A DNA stretch of 64,000 nt from Gelidibacter maritimus (GCF_014062315.1 NZ_JACGLT010000019.1:1-64000), one strand, 5' to 3'; counted from the first letter of the stretch, positions 52,992-62,195 are shown. Program-made: numbers and translations. The notes: a model not told the origin generated them from the sequence alone.

Positions 52992-54335
52992 ATGACGCCA
53001 CAGTTTTCAGAATTAGGAATCAATGAGTCCCTCCAAAAAAGTTTAACCGATTTGCAGATGTCTGTCCCTACAGATATCCAAGTCAAGACCATTCCTGTCA
53101 TCCTCAATCAAAAAGATGATGTAGTAGTAATGGCTAAGACCGGCACCGGAAAAACGGCGGCCTTTGGTTTACCCTTGCTGCAATTAGTTGATGTTTCAAA
53201 TGTTCATGTCCAGACGCTAATTTTAGCACCAACGAGAGAATTGGGACAACAGATTCATAATAACTTAGTCGCTTTTGCCTCAGATAGCCCCGAAGTTTTC
53301 ATTGCCTCGTTATGTGGCGGTATCCCCATAAAACCTCAAATAGAACGCTTGAAATCACCAACACATATTGTGGTGGCTACGCCAGGGCGTCTGGTCGATT
53401 TAATGACTCGTGGCGCCATCGATATCAAAAATATTCAGTATTTAGTTTTGGACGAGGCGGATGAAATGGTCAGTGCCCTAAAAGATGAAGTGGATGTGAT
53501 TATTAAAGCCATTCCAAAATCAAGACGCACCTTACTTTTTACGGCAACCATGCCAGGAACCATTAAACAATTGGTCCAGAATTATATGTCAAAACATGTG
53601 ATTCAAATTGAAGCTGATATGTCAACATTAGGGCACCAGGGCATTGATCACCAATATGTCGTGGTAGAGCCAATTGAAAAATTGGAGGTGTTGCTTCATT
53701 TTCTAAGCTCCAAGGAAGGCGAGCGTGGTATTATATTTTGTAAAACCAAAGCAGCGGTCAATAAGTTGGCCAAAAACTTGGCTATCAATAAATTTTCGTC
53801 CGGTGCACTTCATGGCAGTTTGACCCAAGGCATTCGCGACCGAATTATGGAGCAGTTCCGGGAAGGCTATATTGATATCTTAGTGGCAACCGATTTGGCA
53901 GCGCGTGGCATTGACGTCAAGGAAATAGCTTATGTGGTCAATTATCATTTGCCAGACACCTATGAGGCCTATGTCCATAGAAGTGGGCGTACGGCAAGGG
54001 CAGGAGCAAAGGGGTTATCACTGACCATACTACAACAAGAAGAAGTTGAGGATATTGCCGATTTTGAAGATGAACTGGGAATTGTTTTTAAGGAATTCAG
54101 AAAAGCGGATGCTCAGAGTATAGAAGAAAATAACGCCCTCTTATGGGCCAGAAAAATATTTAAGACCAAACCCAATCGGGAGGTTTCGGAAGATTTTAAA
54201 TCCAAGATCAAGACCATCTTTCACCACTTGACAAAGGATGAATTGGTGGATAAAATTCTCGCTAACTACTTGGCCCAAACCCGTACGGAATCCTCTAAAC
54301 AGGAAGATTCCAAGAAACGTAAAAAGAATAAATAA
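52992..54335 (+). CDS. DEAD-box RNA helicase 1
   Basis: A 447-residue DEAD-box helicase. Motif I AKTGTGKT (about 48-55), PTRELGQQ, motif II DEADEM, motif III-like FTATMP, motif V ATDLAARGID and motif VI HRSGRTARAG are all present. The C-terminal 70 residues are Lys-rich (ending KKRKKNK), a likely RNA-contacting tail. It is followed after two bases by a second helicase gene. Confidence 0.95.
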   Translation: MTPQFSELGINESLQKSLTDLQMSVPTDIQVKTIPVILNQKDDVVVMAKTGTGKTAAFGLPLLQLVDVSNVHVQTLILAPTRELGQQIHNNLVAFASDSPEVFIASLCGGIPIKPQIERLKSPTHIVVATPGRLVDLMTRGAIDIKNIQYLVLDEADEMVSALKDEVDVIIKAIPKSRRTLLFTATMPGTIKQLVQNYMSKHVIQIEADMSTLGHQGIDHQYVVVEPIEKLEVLLHFLSSKEGERGIIFCKTKAAVNKLAKNLAINKFSSGALHGSLTQGIRDRIMEQFREGYIDILVATDLAARGIDVKEIAYVVNYHLPDTYEAYVHRSGRTARAGAKGLSLTILQQEEVEDIADFEDELGIVFKEFRKADAQSIEENNALLWARKIFKTKPNREVSEDFKSKIKTIFHHLTKDELVDKILANYLAQTRTESSKQEDSKKRKKNK

Positions 54336-54337
54336 AC

Positions 54338-55651
54338 ATGGCAAAACGCATCAAGGACCAACAGGATATTTTAGATAAGTTAAATATTCAAAGCTTGCAT
54401 CGCATGCAAAAGGAAGCCATCGCAGTGATTGGGGAAGCCACGAATACCATTTTACTATCCCCAACAGGAACAGGTAAGACCTTAGCTTTTTTATTACCGC
54501 TATTGGAGATTTTAGATCCCACCAATACCGAAATGCAGGCGCTCATCATCGTGCCATCCCGTGAACTGGCTATTCAAATTGAACAAGTGGCCCGAGATAT
54601 GGGGTCTGGATTTAAAGTGAATGCTGTTTATGGTGGCCGACCAATGTCAAAGGACAAAATTGAGATCAAGCATACCCCAGCAATATTGATCGGAACGCCC
54701 GGTCGCATCTTGGACCACTTTGAGGCGAATCGGTTTTCAAAAGCAAGTATTAGAACGCTTATTTTGGACGAGTTTGACAAATCGTTGGAAGACGGCTTTG
54801 AAGACGAAATGAAACGGATTATTGGTCAATTGCCTAGTATTAACAAACGCATTCTTACTTCTGCAACAAGGTTGGAAAAGATTCCAGGATTTGTCCGCTT
54901 GGACAAGCCGGTCACCGTTGATTATTTGAGCGAAAAACGAAAATCGACCTTAGTCATCAAAACCGTCGTCTCTCAAAAGCCGAACAAGCTCCCTTCGTTG
55001 TTGGAATTGCTGCATCATATTGGCAACCATCAAGGTATTATCTTCTGTAATTTTAGAGAGAGTATTGATCAAGTGAGTCACTTTTTAAAACGCAACAATA
55101 TTAGCCACTCAACCTTTTCAGGAGGCATGGAGCAGCAGGACCGAGAGCGCTCACTCATTACGTTTAGGAACGGAACGAGTCAAATTCTTCTGGCAACCGA
55201 TTTGGCTGCACGAGGTATCGATATTCCGGAGCTCGGCTTTATCATCCATTACGAGCTGCCTAAACATCAGGAAGAGTTTATCCATAGAAACGGAAGAACA
55301 GCTCGTGTCAACGCTAAAGGCACAGCTTATGTATTAAAAGGCAGCGACGAACAGTTGCCTGAATTCATCAAGGAGTCGAAACCCTACAAAACATCTACCA
55401 AAGCCCCAAAAGCAGCTCCATTATGGGAAACCTTATTTATTTCTGGCGGACGGAAGGACAAGATTTCTAAAGGCGATATTGTCGGTCTTTTCATGAAACA
55501 AGGTGGTCTCACTCAAGAGCAATTGGGTACTATCGAACTTAAACAGGATTGCGCCTTTGTTGCCGTCCCGATTAAGGAAGCCAAGCGCATTGTCAAAACC
55601 TTGGACAACACACGCTTAAAAAAGAAAAAAGTACGGATTAGGGTGCTTTAG
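54338..55651 (+). CDS. DEAD-box RNA helicase 2 (DEFD, DbpA-like C-domain)
   Basis: A 437-residue helicase with motif I SPTGTGKT (about 41-48), PSRELAIQ, motif II DEFDKS (Phe in place of Ala), SATRLE, ATDLAARGIDIP and HRNGRTARV. The C-terminal region (about 360-437) ends in CAFVAVPIKEAKRIVKTL and KKKKVRIRVL, as in the DbpA RNA-binding domain that contacts 23S rRNA. A role in ribosome assembly is inferred. Confidence 0.93.
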   Translation: MAKRIKDQQDILDKLNIQSLHRMQKEAIAVIGEATNTILLSPTGTGKTLAFLLPLLEILDPTNTEMQALIIVPSRELAIQIEQVARDMGSGFKVNAVYGGRPMSKDKIEIKHTPAILIGTPGRILDHFEANRFSKASIRTLILDEFDKSLEDGFEDEMKRIIGQLPSINKRILTSATRLEKIPGFVRLDKPVTVDYLSEKRKSTLVIKTVVSQKPNKLPSLLELLHHIGNHQGIIFCNFRESIDQVSHFLKRNNISHSTFSGGMEQQDRERSLITFRNGTSQILLATDLAARGIDIPELGFIIHYELPKHQEEFIHRNGRTARVNAKGTAYVLKGSDEQLPEFIKESKPYKTSTKAPKAAPLWETLFISGGRKDKISKGDIVGLFMKQGGLTQEQLGTIELKQDCAFVAVPIKEAKRIVKTLDNTRLKKKKVRIRVL

Positions 55652-55831
55652 ATGTAGCAAAAAATTAAGAGGGTTTTAGACATGGATTGCACTGATTACA
55701 CTGAAGGTGTTAGCATTATTTACATTTTCGCGCTAGACCTATTCTGTATCACAAATTCTACGGTTTTTTAGTTCATTTAATTCGTGAAATGAATGGGTAG
55801 CAATGACGCAACTATCCGTGAAATTCCCTGA

Positions 55832-55849
55832 TCCCGATTGCTGTCGGGA
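55832..55849. repeat. 18-bp palindrome-like repeat, copy 1
   Basis: TCCCGATTGCTGTCGGGA; 16 of 18 bases match the reverse complement of 62612-62629. Nearby sequence (CACTGATTACACTGA at about 55689, and GTGAAATGAATGGGTAG) resembles the 95-bp array at 62.3-62.9 kb. The 55652-55886 gap has no credible gene. Confidence 0.5.
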
Positions 55850-55886
55850 CCTGTCTAAACAAAACAGTTCTACTTAAAACGCTCCT

Positions 55887-56627
55887 CTATTTTTTAACGG
55901 GAACCACTTTCAACTGAATGACCCCCAAAGCATTCAAAACGCGTATAATCTGATAAGTCATGTCAACTTCATACCATTTCACACCAAAGTTTGCGCGACT
56001 TGCAAATTTATGATGGTTATTATGATAGCCTTCGCCCATCATTAAAAAGTCAAAACGAAAGAGGTTCTTACTTGTATTTTTCATTTGGTAATTGACATAG
56101 CCATAAATATGGCCAAACCAGTTAATGATAACGCCGTGGATAGGAGCCATCATAAAGGTGATAGGTAACAACAACCATTGCCACCAAGCGGTTGCAAAAT
56201 AAACAAAGACCAACACATAAAGTGCCATCCATAGGATGCGTGAAAAACGCGAGCTTGCAAATTTATCGAATGCCTCCCATTGCGGTACGTTCTTAGTAAA
56301 GCGCTGATCAACTTCTACCCGTTGTTTGTTGATATCTTGGTAGATGTTTTTAGTTTTCCACATCATCGCAAACATATTAGGGTCATGTGATGGCGAGTGT
56401 GGATCTTGTTCAGTATCCGTATAGGCATGGTGCATACGGTGCATCACGCCATACCCATAAGCACTTAAATAACTTGAGCCTTGAAAAATCCAGGTAAGCA
56501 CAAAGGTAATTCGCTCCATGGTTTTAGACATGGTAAACACCTGATGTGCCGCGTAACGATGTAAAAAGAAGGATTGAAAAAATAGGCCCCCATACCAGAG
56601 GACAATAACAAATAGGACTATAATCAT
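55887..56627 (-). CDS. Membrane fatty acid (acyl-CoA) desaturase
   Basis: A 246-residue membrane desaturase with the three diiron His boxes: HRYAAH (23-28), HRMHH (63-67) and HNNHH (about 203-207). Hydrophobic segments surround them. It introduces a double bond into acyl chains, commonly for membrane fluidity in cold-adapted flavobacteria. ATG 56627 was chosen; the frame extends upstream to 56669. It follows the Crp/Fnr gene by 65 bases on the same strand, so joint transcription is likely. Confidence 0.92.
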   Translation of the reverse strand: MIIVLFVIVLWYGGLFFQSFFLHRYAAHQVFTMSKTMERITFVLTWIFQGSSYLSAYGYGVMHRMHHAYTDTEQDPHSPSHDPNMFAMMWKTKNIYQDINKQRVEVDQRFTKNVPQWEAFDKFASSRFSRILWMALYVLVFVYFATAWWQWLLLPITFMMAPIHGVIINWFGHIYGYVNYQMKNTSKNLFRFDFLMMGEGYHNNHHKFASRANFGVKWYEVDMTYQIIRVLNALGVIQLKVVPVKK

Positions 56628-56692
56628 AGTTTTTTTTACAAAGATAATGGGATAACTACTGACAAACAATGAACCTAAGTCAAGTAATGCCT

Positions 56693-57262
56693 CTACAATC
56701 GCCTTCTAATTCTGCTCAAAGCCTGTGCGGTTACCCCAATATAAGAGCTGATATACTTGAGTGGGATAATTTTTATGAGTTCAGGACGTTCTTTAAAGAG
56801 CTTTAAATAACGTTCCTCCGCAGACAGATTCAATAAGTGCTGCTCGCGTTTGGACTTGATTAAGAACAGACGTTCGGCCGCCAATCTTCCAATAAGATTT
56901 CCAATTTCAGTAGTTTTATAAACAGCTTGCAAATCGTCATAAGTAATGCTTAACAATGTGGTTTCTGTCAACGCCTCCAGTTCGTATGCTGATGGTTGTT
57001 GGGTTAAGAACGAATCGTAAGCGCTGATAAACTGGTCCTTAAAACTAAATCCAAAGGTGATTTCCTTTTCTGAGTTTTCCTTGGGAATATATAAGCGCAC
57101 CACACCAGATTCAATAAATGAAATGTGATTTTCAATTTCGTTCAGTTTGAGAAAAACCGATTTTTTAGGAATGACCCGACGCTGTAATTTTGAAGTGAAA
57201 AAATCCCAGTCCGATTGAGAGATGGTAGCTATTTGATCTAAATACGCTTTTATTTGTTGCAT
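56693..57262 (-). CDS. Crp/Fnr-family transcriptional regulator
   Basis: A 189-residue regulator with an N-terminal cyclic-nucleotide-binding-like beta roll (about 20-120: FLKLNEIENHISFIESGVVRLYIP) and a short C-terminal helix-turn-helix (KYISSYIGVTAQALSRIRRRL). No Cys cluster for an Fe-S centre is visible, so it is not an oxygen-sensing Fnr of the classical type. It is upstream of the desaturase gene and may control it. Confidence 0.88.
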   Translation of the reverse strand: MQQIKAYLDQIATISQSDWDFFTSKLQRRVIPKKSVFLKLNEIENHISFIESGVVRLYIPKENSEKEITFGFSFKDQFISAYDSFLTQQPSAYELEALTETTLLSITYDDLQAVYKTTEIGNLIGRLAAERLFLIKSKREQHLLNLSAEERYLKLFKERPELIKIIPLKYISSYIGVTAQALSRIRRRL

Positions 57263-57331
57263 GCAAATCTTGTGACCCTAATAAATGAGGTGGCAAAGAT
57301 ATTGCTCTTTTGGTTTAAAATCAAATCTATT

Positions 57332-57730
57332 ACACAGAGATACACGGAGGTTTCACGGAGGTACACGGAGAATTATGGAACATTGAACAAAACATCCGTT
57401 CAAACGAAGGAACTTATTCTATCTGGAACTTAAAATTAGAAAGAACAACCTAATTGGTATTTGGTTATTTATTTTTTTTGAATTTTATCATTTGCGTGAA
57501 ATATGACACAGAGATACACGGAGGTTTCACGGAGGTACACGGAGAATTATGGAACCTGAATAGAACATCCGTTCAAACGAAGGAAACTTATTCTATTTAG
57601 AACTTAAAATTAGAAAGAACAATCTAATTGGTATTTGGTTATTCTTTTGTAATTTTATCATTTGCGTGAAATATGACACAGAGATACACGGAGGCTTCAC
57701 GGAGGTACACGGAGAATTATGGAATCAAAC
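57332..57730. repeat. Tandem array of about 170-bp units (2.3 copies)
   Basis: Units start at 57332, 57506 and 57676 (periods 174 and 170). Each begins ACACAGAGATACACGGAGG, with an inner ACGGAGG repeat, and continues to GTGAAATATG. The third copy is cut short by the small ORF at 57733. The units differ by a few substitutions and indels. Confidence 0.85.
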
Positions 57731-57732
57731 TC

Positions 57733-57900
57733 ATGAATAGAAATCAAATCATCGGCATTGCCATTTTCAGTGTTGGCATGGCAATTTACTTTATCAGTGA
57801 AAACCAAATCATCGGAACGATTTCAGGCATTATATGCGCTATTGGCTTGGCCTATATGTTGAAAATAATGCCGTTTTCAAAACGAAATGTTAACAAATAA
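57733..57900 (+). CDS. Small two-helix membrane protein (55 aa)
   Basis: ATG 57733 gives MNRNQIIGIAIFSVG; two hydrophobic segments (about 5-22 and 26-44) and a Lys-rich tail. The frame is open upstream into the tandem repeat, but that part is repeat-derived and not a real N-terminus. Function unknown; it may be expressed from a promoter in the last repeat unit. Confidence 0.6.
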   Translation: MNRNQIIGIAIFSVGMAIYFISENQIIGTISGIICAIGLAYMLKIMPFSKRNVNK

Positions 57901-58034
57901 TTCGAAATGATTCCCATACATGGACGTTCTTACTCTTCAGACAAGCGATTAAATCAGCTCTGAAAGAGACGATTATAATTTTGAACAATTAAGTCAATAC
58001 ATTTAACCATCAATAATTGCAAAAGGTTTCAAAC

Positions 58035-58068
58035 AAAAAAAGGCCGTCCTTATCAGACAACCTTTTCT
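58035..58068 (-). terminator. Terminator of the DJ-1/PfpI operon
   Basis: AAAAAAGG..GTC pairs with GAC..CCTTTT around an internal loop; on the minus strand seven T follow. It lies 20 bases after the stop of the DJ-1/PfpI gene and could act in both directions. Confidence 0.75.
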
Positions 58069-58087
58069 AATCATAAAATATTGAGGG

Positions 58088-58894
58088 TTATTTCAAACTT
58101 CCCAACAATTTCTCCGCAACCAACTCAGAAGATGCTGGATTTTGACCTGTGATTAAGTTCCCGTCTTGTAAGACATAGGGTGCCCAATCCTCTTTTTTGG
58201 AATATACAGCCCCATTCTTTTTCAACATGTCTTCCACTAAAAATGGAACGACCTCTGTTAATTGCACTGCTGCTTCTTCGGTATTTGTAAATCCTGTAAC
58301 GTTCTTGCCTTTTACCAGAGGATTGCCCTGGGCATCCTTAACATCTTTTAATGCAGCAGGAGCGTGACATACAAAAGCAATCGGTTTGTTCTGACTGTTG
58401 AACATTTCGATTAAAGCAATAGAAACACTATCGTTAGCTAAATCCCACAACGGCCCGTGTCCGCCAGGATAAAATACAGCGTCAAAATCGTCGGGATTCA
58501 TATCCGATAATATTTTCGTGTTGGCTATTTTCTCCTTGGCTTCTGCATCAATATCAAATCGCTTGGTCGCATCGGTAGCAGCATCGGGTGTGTCACTGCT
58601 CGGATCTATGGGTGCAGCACCTCCTTTTGGGGTGGCAACGGTTATCTGCGCCCCTTTATCCAATAATGTGTAATAGGGGCTTGCAAATTCTTCAACCCAA
58701 AATCCTGTTTTCTTTCCTGTATCTCCCAATTTATCGTGAGATGTCAATACAAATAATATCTTCATTTCTTTTTCGTTTTTAATGTCAGTTTTTTCTTCTG
58801 AAACGCTTTCAGTGGAATTTAGATGTTTCACATTTTTACAACTTGATACGATCATCATAGTGAGCATAAATGCAATTGCTTTTAATGGTTTCAT
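58088..58894 (-). CDS. DJ-1/PfpI-family lipoprotein (Hsp31-like)
   Basis: About 268 residues. The N-terminus is a type II signal peptide (MKPLKAIAFMLTMMIVSSCK, lipobox VSSC), so the protein is exported and lipid-anchored, unusual for the family. The DJ-1 domain shows FYPGGHGPLWD, the nucleophile Cys in IAFVCHAPAAL and a GF.NTEE segment. Hsp31-like members act as glyoxalase III or chaperones on carbonyl damage. ATG 58894 was chosen over a GTG six bases upstream that falls inside a palindrome. It is the last gene of a run with two carbonyl-active dehydrogenases. Confidence 0.85.
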   Translation of the reverse strand: MKPLKAIAFMLTMMIVSSCKNVKHLNSTESVSEEKTDIKNEKEMKILFVLTSHDKLGDTGKKTGFWVEEFASPYYTLLDKGAQITVATPKGGAAPIDPSSDTPDAATDATKRFDIDAEAKEKIANTKILSDMNPDDFDAVFYPGGHGPLWDLANDSVSIALIEMFNSQNKPIAFVCHAPAALKDVKDAQGNPLVKGKNVTGFTNTEEAAVQLTEVVPFLVEDMLKKNGAVYSKKEDWAPYVLQDGNLITGQNPASSELVAEKLLGSLK

Positions 58895-58930
58895 TCCCAC
58901 CAGTGGGTTTTAATACCCCGAGGTTCTTGA
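58893..58930. repeat. REP-like dispersed element, copy 2
   Basis: 32 of 38 bases match 48838-48875. It holds CCCAC-CA-GTGGG and GGGT-TTTAAT-ACCC, then GAGGTTCTTGA. It lies between the iron alcohol dehydrogenase stop and the DJ-1/PfpI start, overlapping the latter by two bases. Confidence 0.6.
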
Positions 58931-58938
58931 TTTTATAA

Positions 58939-60099
58939 TCAATACGCCATCTTCACAACCTCTTCAACCATATCTGGGGTTAAAGATTTATGCTCGCCCA
59001 AGCCTAACCATTCGCGCTCTGTAAAACGTTTTGAAATGGTTTCAGCTGTTCCTTCATAAGCTTTGGTGTAATCCGATAATTTGGTATCGATGCCCAAGTC
59101 GTGAAAAAATGCCACTGTTTTATCTATGGCCGCACGGGCTTTATCATCGGTACTGCCTTCGGTAATATGCCATACACGTTCGGCATATTGCGCCAATTTA
59201 TCTTTTTTCGCTTCGAAATTGAATTTGTAGTGGCTAGGAGCAATTACCGCTAAGGTCCGGGCATGATCAATATCAAACATAGCCGTTAATTCGTGCCCGA
59301 TGGCATGTACGGCCCAGTCGCCAGGAACTCCCTTTTGAATGAGTCCATTTAGAGCCATCGTACAGCTCCACATAAAATCAGAAGCGGCTTTGTAATCTGT
59401 AGGGTCTTTTATCACCTGTGGTGCCACCTCAATTAGAGTCTGCAGAATACTTTCTGCAAAGCGGTCCTGTAATTTAGCATCTATGGGATAGGTCATATAT
59501 TGCTCTAAAACGTGGGTAAAAGCGTCGGTTAGACCATTGGCCAATTGACGTTCTGGAATGGAAGTAATAACCTGTGGATCCAATATGGAGAACACTGGAA
59601 ATAATCCAGGTCCGCCCATAGACAATTTTTCTTTGGTTTCCTTTCTCGTAATCACCGCACCAGAGTTCATTTCAGAACCTGTTGCTGGTAAGGTCAAGAC
59701 GGTGCCAAAAGGCATGCCTTTTTCAGTTTTGATGTTCTTGGCTAAAATATCCCAAGGCGTATCACCTTCAAAAAGCGCGGCCGCCGATAGAAACTTGGTG
59801 CCGTCAATAACGGAACCTCCACCAACAGCTAATAAATAGGTGATGTTTTGTTCTTTGATCACTTCTAAGGCCTGCATTAAAACGGCGTACTCCGGATTGG
59901 CAGGAATGCCACCAAATTCGATGATCTCCATATTAACCAAAGCGGATTTCACTTGATCGTAAATCCCGTTTTTCTTAATACTGCCACCGCCATAAAGCAT
60001 GAGGACTTTAGCGTCTTTAGGAATTTCATTTGATAATTTCTCTATACTACCCTTGCCAAAAATAATTTTAGTCGGGTTTTTAAATTCAAAGTTATTCAT
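58939..60099 (-). CDS. Iron-containing alcohol dehydrogenase (YqhD/BdhA-like)
   Basis: A 386-residue group III alcohol dehydrogenase. The cofactor motif GGGSVIDGTKF is near residue 95, and metal ligands are seen in LTDAFTHVLEQYM (Asp, His) and AIGHELTAMFDIDHARTLAVI (His, His). YqhD/BdhA-type enzymes reduce aldehydes such as glyoxal, acrolein or butyraldehyde with NADPH. It lies 21 bases after the zinc-type reductase gene and upstream of the DJ-1/PfpI gene, consistent with carbonyl detoxification. Confidence 0.92.
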   Translation of the reverse strand: MNNFEFKNPTKIIFGKGSIEKLSNEIPKDAKVLMLYGGGSIKKNGIYDQVKSALVNMEIIEFGGIPANPEYAVLMQALEVIKEQNITYLLAVGGGSVIDGTKFLSAAALFEGDTPWDILAKNIKTEKGMPFGTVLTLPATGSEMNSGAVITRKETKEKLSMGGPGLFPVFSILDPQVITSIPERQLANGLTDAFTHVLEQYMTYPIDAKLQDRFAESILQTLIEVAPQVIKDPTDYKAASDFMWSCTMALNGLIQKGVPGDWAVHAIGHELTAMFDIDHARTLAVIAPSHYKFNFEAKKDKLAQYAERVWHITEGSTDDKARAAIDKTVAFFHDLGIDTKLSDYTKAYEGTAETISKRFTEREWLGLGEHKSLTPDMVEEVVKMAY

Positions 60100-60120
60100 G
60101 TGTTTGTTTTAGTTGCTGAT

Positions 60121-61119
60121 TTATATTTTAACGACCATTTTCCCGGTGTTTTTGCCTTCGAATAAATCCATAAAGGCTTGTGGGATATTTTCAAAACCTT
60201 CTACTACAGTTTCGGAGTAAGCCAGTTTTCCTGCAGCCAACCATTCTGCCAACTGCTGCATGGCTTCTGGAAATTTTTCTTCAAAATCTGAAACAATAAA
60301 GCCTTGCATTAAAGCACTGTTTTTAACTAAAAATGGTTGTACGCTGATGCTTTTAGGGAGTTCTGTATTGTTGTATACCGAAATGGCTCCACAATTGATA
60401 ATCCGCGCAAATTGATTGATATTAAATAATACCGCATCCGAGATTGACCCGCCTACATTATCAAAATAAATATCTATTCCGTTTGGTGCTGCTTTGGCAA
60501 TGTCTGCTTTAATATCTTCAGTGGTGTTATAATTGATCCCAGAATCAAAGCCAAATTTGCTTTTTAGCAGTTCAACCTTTTCGTCGGTACCAGCAATGCC
60601 AATCACTTTAAGGCCAAGGTTCTTGGCAATTTGCCCTACAACACTTCCAACCGCACCGGCAGCTCCTGAAACAATGAGCGTTTCGCCTGCCTTAGGTTTC
60701 CCAATCTGGGTGAGTCCTAAATAGGCTGTCAATCCCGTCATGCCCAAAACACCTAAATAGGCACTTAAAGGCGCTTTCTCACCATCTACCTTCATAAGTC
60801 CTTTTCCAGAGGATATTTGCTGGGTTTTCCAATCCAACATGCCCATAACAAATTCCCCTTCCTTAAAGTTGTCGTTTTTGGAAGCGGTCACTTTGGCAAC
60901 CACACCAGAATATATAGGTTTGTTGAGTTCAAAAGGCGCAGCGTACGATTTGGCATCGCTCATGCGACCTCTTAAATACGGATCGACAGAAACGTAGACG
61001 GTATCTAAAAGTATTTCGCCTTCTTTTGGTGTTAATGTGGTGTCTTCTTTTACAAATTCAAAATCTGAATGCGTAGGACTTCCTTTTGGTCGGTTTTTTA
61101 ATAAAATAGTCTGTATCAT
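60121..61119 (-). CDS. NADP-dependent MDR oxidoreductase (CurA-like)
   Basis: A 332-residue medium-chain reductase without structural zinc Cys: VDPYLRGRMSD near the start, then the Rossmann segment ETLIVSGAAGAVGSVVGQIAK, IDIYFDNVGG and a C-terminal MDLFEGKNTGKMVVKI. It resembles leukotriene B4 12-hydroxydehydrogenase/CurA alkenal reductases that reduce C=C of enones. ATG 61119 was chosen; the frame extends upstream to 61167. It starts the presumed detoxification operon, with a TetR regulator 480 bases upstream on the same strand. Confidence 0.9.
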   Translation of the reverse strand: MIQTILLKNRPKGSPTHSDFEFVKEDTTLTPKEGEILLDTVYVSVDPYLRGRMSDAKSYAAPFELNKPIYSGVVAKVTASKNDNFKEGEFVMGMLDWKTQQISSGKGLMKVDGEKAPLSAYLGVLGMTGLTAYLGLTQIGKPKAGETLIVSGAAGAVGSVVGQIAKNLGLKVIGIAGTDEKVELLKSKFGFDSGINYNTTEDIKADIAKAAPNGIDIYFDNVGGSISDAVLFNINQFARIINCGAISVYNNTELPKSISVQPFLVKNSALMQGFIVSDFEEKFPEAMQQLAEWLAAGKLAYSETVVEGFENIPQAFMDLFEGKNTGKMVVKI

Positions 61120-61598
61120 TTTTGTATGTTTTATATGTGTTATCATTGGTGTCCAATAAAGAATCAAGATTGCTTGCTTCGACTGCGCTGCACAGGACGC
61201 TGCTAGTCCATATGGCTATGGGGTGATTGTAACTAATTGATAAACAATCTGCTTATAAAATAAAACTATTCTCTCTTGCGCTATAAAGTCATTTTCAATA
61301 AAGCAAGGTGGTTATTTAAAATCTTCTTGAATCATTTATATTTACATGCCCCATCAACTTGTTGCAATTTTTAATCGGACACTACTTATTTTTTATTGTT
61401 TATTTTTATTGTCATTGTAACTTTAATTAACTACGTCTAATTAGTTATTATAAAGCACATTGTAATTCATATTTTACAGTCTTGATTTAAATTTCAATTC
61501 CTCTTGAATCTTGATTATAGGTTCATAATTCTACTTTATTAAAACCCAGGCGATCTCAAGTCTTTCGTCTTTATTCCAAAAACAAAGTGTTCTTAAAA
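61120..61598. other. Intergenic region ahead of the MDR operon
   Basis: About 480 bases between the TetR gene and the MDR reductase gene. The sequence is AT-rich with no ORF of note and no copy of the TGAACGTTCA site found upstream of tetR. Nothing else was recognised. Confidence 0.45.
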
Positions 61599-62177
61599 CT
61601 ATTTTCTAATACTACTCCAAGCCGCTTCATAAGCTTGTTCAATTTGTTTTTTATCCAATTTAAATGTCCCACGTTTCTGTGCCATCATTAAAAACGACAG
61701 CGGATTGATGGCATAAGCATATAAAAGATAATCGGATATCGGTTTAATGATGCCTTCCTCTTTTCCGCGTTTCCAGAGATCGAGTAGGGGTTGTAAATGT
61801 TTAATCCCTTCTTGTAAGCTGGGCTCGTCAATTATGGGGGTATTGTCACACTGCGACAAAAACATGGCACTTTCAGAAGCGTTGAGTTTGAAATCGGCAA
61901 TGCGTTTCCAGATGTGTTCGAAACCTTCTTCAACGGACATACTTTCTTCATAATCCTTAAAAGCATAGGCTGTGTATTGTGCTTTGACGTCGATATAGGT
62001 CTTATTGACTAAATCCTGTTTATTTTCGAAATACAGGTAGATGGTCGCTGGGGAAACATTGGCCATTTTAGCAATTTTGCTCATAGGCGTCGCATGGAAT
62101 CCTGAATTATTGACCAAAGTGATGGTTGCGTCAATAAGCGCATTACGTTTGTCTATACTTTTTTGAAGTTTGGCCAT
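61599..62177 (-). CDS. TetR/AcrR-family regulator
   Basis: A 192-residue regulator with the N-terminal helix-turn-helix (about 8-55: NNSGFHATPMSKIAKMANVSPATIYLYFENKQDL) and a helical ligand-binding C-domain. A -7 box and a palindrome TGAACGTTCA lie just upstream, a classic autoregulation set-up. It precedes the carbonyl-detoxification genes, but a direct link is inference. Confidence 0.92.
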   Translation of the reverse strand: MAKLQKSIDKRNALIDATITLVNNSGFHATPMSKIAKMANVSPATIYLYFENKQDLVNKTYIDVKAQYTAYAFKDYEESMSVEEGFEHIWKRIADFKLNASESAMFLSQCDNTPIIDEPSLQEGIKHLQPLLDLWKRGKEEGIIKPISDYLLYAYAINPLSFLMMAQKRGTFKLDKKQIEQAYEAAWSSIRK

Positions 62178-62195
62178 TACTATTTAATTTGAGTA

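Noticed and set aside
55682-55771. A 29-codon plus-strand ORF after the second helicase
   Set aside because: It is made largely of degenerate repeat sequence related to the 62-kb array and has no protein-like features.
57332-57730. CRISPR-like repeat at 57.3 kb
   Set aside because: Only two to three long units with near-identical full length; no spacer structure.
57673-57732. Extended N-terminus of the small membrane protein
   Set aside because: The extra 20 codons are translated repeat sequence; the hydrophobic protein starts properly at ATG 57733.
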